A stretch of 64,000 bases of DNA from Streptomyces nigrescens (lineage in GTDB: Bacteria; Actinomycetota; Actinomycetes; Streptomycetales; Streptomycetaceae), in the NCBI GenBank assembly GCA_024349765.1, contig AP026073.1, positions 5,766,001 to 5,830,000 of the forward strand, written 5' to 3'. The notes under the pieces were generated by a model. It was not told the origin of the DNA, made no database searches, and worked only from the letters and a program-made list of their open reading frames with translations. Shown here one piece after another: positions 62,762-64,000 of the stretch; positions within the stretch are counted from its first letter, which is position 1; each line of letters starts with the position of its first letter. The position numbers and the translations under genes were made by a program.

Positions 62762-62838
62762 GGTCCGGGCCGGTCGTCCCCCCGGCCCGGACCTCTTGGG
62801 TGAGCATGCGGGCGGCCCCTCCCCTGGGGGCCGCCCGC
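62762..62838. terminator. Pair of hairpin terminators between convergent genes
   Basis: Hairpin 1: GGTCCGGGCCGG (62762-62773) with CCGGCCCGGACC (62782-62793). Hairpin 2: GCGGGCGGCCCC (62808-62819) with GGGGCCGCCCGC (62827-62838). Both have 12-bp perfect stems. The first follows the rightward gene by 6 bp; the second serves the leftward azlD. Confidence 0.82.
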
Positions 62839-62904
62839 TGCTGCGTTCGTCGGCCGCCCCGGGGGAGCGTGTCCGCCGGGGCGGGGCGTCAGCGGGGCGG
62901 GGCG

Positions 62905-63213
62905 TCAGCCACCCAGCGCCCGTACGCCTGCCGTGACCGCCACGGCGACGCCGACGACCAGCAGGAACGGCGCCCGCAGGACGAGGGCGACGGCCGCGGC
63001 GGCCACTCCCGCGGCCTTGGCGTCGAGCATCAGGTGGTGGCCGTCGCTGAAGGTCTGCTGTGCGGTGAGCGCGGCCAGCAGGGCCACCGGGAGCAGCGCG
63101 GCCAGCCGTTTGACGAGCGGGCGCTCCAGGACGCCGGCGGGCGCCGAGAGGCCGAGGTACTTGACCAGGTAGCAGCCGACGGCGGTGGCGGCGATGGCGA
63201 TCCAGACGTTCAT
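62905..63213 (-). CDS. azlD: AzlD domain-containing protein, small subunit of branched-chain amino acid exporter
   Basis: 102 residues with three to four membrane helices: VWIAIAATAVGCYLVKYLGL, LAALLPVALLAALTAQQTF and VALVLRAPFLLVVGVAVAV. Length and pattern fit AzlD/YgaH, the partner of AzlC/YgaZ in exporting branched-chain or related amino acids. Its ATG overlaps the azlC stop (ATGA at 63213-63210), which shows translational coupling and an expected fixed ratio of the two subunits. Substrate specificity cannot be read from the sequence. Confidence 0.88.
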   Translation of the reverse strand: MNVWIAIAATAVGCYLVKYLGLSAPAGVLERPLVKRLAALLPVALLAALTAQQTFSDGHHLMLDAKAAGVAAAAVALVLRAPFLLVVGVAVAVTAGVRALGG

Positions 63214-64000
63214 GCCCGCTTCTCCTCGGTGGCGGGGCGGTCGTGCGCGTCGCCGTCCGCCGTGGGTGTCGTGTCGTTCCCGGTGCCCTGCGCCCGTTCG
63301 CGGCGGCCCTGTACGACGAGGACGGCGGGGGCGGCGAGTGCTGAGAGCAGGACCGGCACCCCGGTGGGCAGCAGCGGCAGCGTGGTCATGACCAGGACGA
63401 CGGCGAGGCCGGCCGCCACCCGCTCGACGGTGCTCCGCAGCATCGGGGCGAGCAGCGCCAGGAAGACCGCGGGGCTGGCGGCGTCCAGGCCCCAGGCCTC
63501 GGTGTCGCCGAGCGCCTCGGCCCCGAGGGCGCCGATGAGGGTGGTGAGGTTCCACAGGGCGTACAGGCTCAGGCCGGTGACGGTGAAGCCGAGCCGGGCG
63601 CTGCGGCGGTCGGGCTGCGCCAGGGTGACGGCGGTGGTTTCGTCGATGACCCAGTGGGCGGCGAAGGGCCGGGCCGTCGCCCGATAGCCGAGGACGGCGG
63701 AGAGCCGCAGTCCGTAGAAGGCGTTGCGCACGCCGAGGAAGAAGGCTCCGGCCGCGGCGGTGAGCGGGTTGCCGCCCGCGGCGAGCGCGCCGACCAGGGC
63801 GAACTGCGAGGCGCCGGTGAACACGAGCAGGCTCAGCGCGCAGGTCTGGAGCAGGCTGAGGCCGGCGCCGGCCGAGGTCACGCCGAACGCGAACCCGGAG
63901 AGGCCGACGGCGATGCCGACACCGAGGGCGTCCCTGATGACGGCGGAGTCGGGTTTGGCGGGCCGTGCCGGTTCCGGCGGCGCGGCCTCCTCGGTGGTGC
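63210..64000 (-). CDS. azlC: AzlC family permease, 5' end outside window
   Basis: The open frame reaches the window end, so the start is missing. Visible from the N-terminal side are PARPAKPDSAVIRDALGVGI, then helices GLSGFAFGVTSAGAGLSLLQ, ALSLLVFTGASQFALVGALA and GAFFLGVRNAFYGLRLS, the conserved AzlC signature, followed by HWVIDETTAVTLAQ. About 263 codons are present. It is the large subunit of an AzlCD-type amino acid exporter. The C-terminal ~30 residues are a charged tail that overlaps azlD. A start at the internal GTG 63881 would remove the first conserved helix, so I extend it to the edge. Confidence 0.88.
   Translation of the reverse strand, partial: TTEEAAPPEPARPAKPDSAVIRDALGVGIAVGLSGFAFGVTSAGAGLSLLQTCALSLLVFTGASQFALVGALAAGGNPLTAAAGAFFLGVRNAFYGLRLSAVLGYRATARPFAAHWVIDETTAVTLAQPDRRSARLGFTVTGLSLYALWNLTTLIGALGAEALGDTEAWGLDAASPAVFLALLAPMLRSTVERVAAGLAVVLVMTTLPLLPTGVPVLLSALAAPAVLVVQGRRERAQGTGNDTTPTADGDAHDRPATEEKRA

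Overview
High-GC actinobacterial chromosomal DNA, almost certainly Streptomyces. The evidence is the very high third-position GC, the frequent GTG/TTG starts, the GGAGG-type ribosome binding sites, and the linkage of recA-recX, gluABCD, miaB, miaA, dapF, a second RelA/SpoT homologue, hflX, lexA, nrdRJ and dinG, which is typical of the Streptomyces core chromosome. I see no rRNA, tRNA, CRISPR array, insertion sequence or prophage.

Layout. 1-6.9 kb: the 5' part of a glycogen-debranching-like enzyme, a DUF4192 protein, a divergent RecQ helicase with a C-terminal phosphoribosyltransferase-like domain, and a hypothetical gene. 7-10.5 kb: a leftward group of histidine phosphatase, ADP-ribosylglycohydrolase, RNase HII and a hypothetical protein. 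10.8-18.9 kb: an accessory-looking stretch of three regulator/target pairs, each with inverted repeats in the shared promoter (ABC-F ATPase/TetR, amidase/TetR, CGNR zinc finger/MFS exporter), plus YdbC-like and TerD proteins. 18.9-25.8 kb: DNA metabolism and SOS genes: nrdRJ (class II ribonucleotide reductase and its repressor), lexA and dinG. 25.9-32 kb: an NRPS-independent siderophore (NIS) operon with two IucA/IucC synthetases, an acetyltransferase and an aminotransferase, but no N-hydroxylase. 32-47.5 kb: a secreted protease, hflX, an M1 peptidase, an RSH alarmone enzyme, dapF, miaA, miaB and small conserved genes. 47.5-54 kb: a cold-shock protein and the glutamate uptake locus gluR-gluK/gluABCD. 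54-58 kb: an FAD monooxygenase and a cysteine dioxygenase-rhodanese pair. 58-62 kb: recX-recA, an AI-2E family permease, DUF3046 and a prenyltransferase-fold protein. 63-64 kb: azlCD, cut by the window end.

How the genes work together. lexA and recA both carry SOS-box-like operators and lie 36 kb apart with dinG and recQ in the same window, so much of the window serves DNA repair and precursor supply. nrdRJ has two NrdR-box palindromes centred 31 bp apart. The gluR-gluK two-component genes are divergent from the transporter they are expected to control.

The least expected features are several independent minisatellites placed at or just after stop codons: a 9-bp array at 8.8 kb, a 19-bp array at 10.6 kb, a 36-bp duplication inside a coding tail at 56.0 kb, a nested 13/52-bp array at 56.3-56.6 kb and a 23-bp array at 58.1 kb. 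There is also a perfect palindrome made of two DnaA-box-like sequences in the recQ promoter, a motif that recurs in the recA leader.
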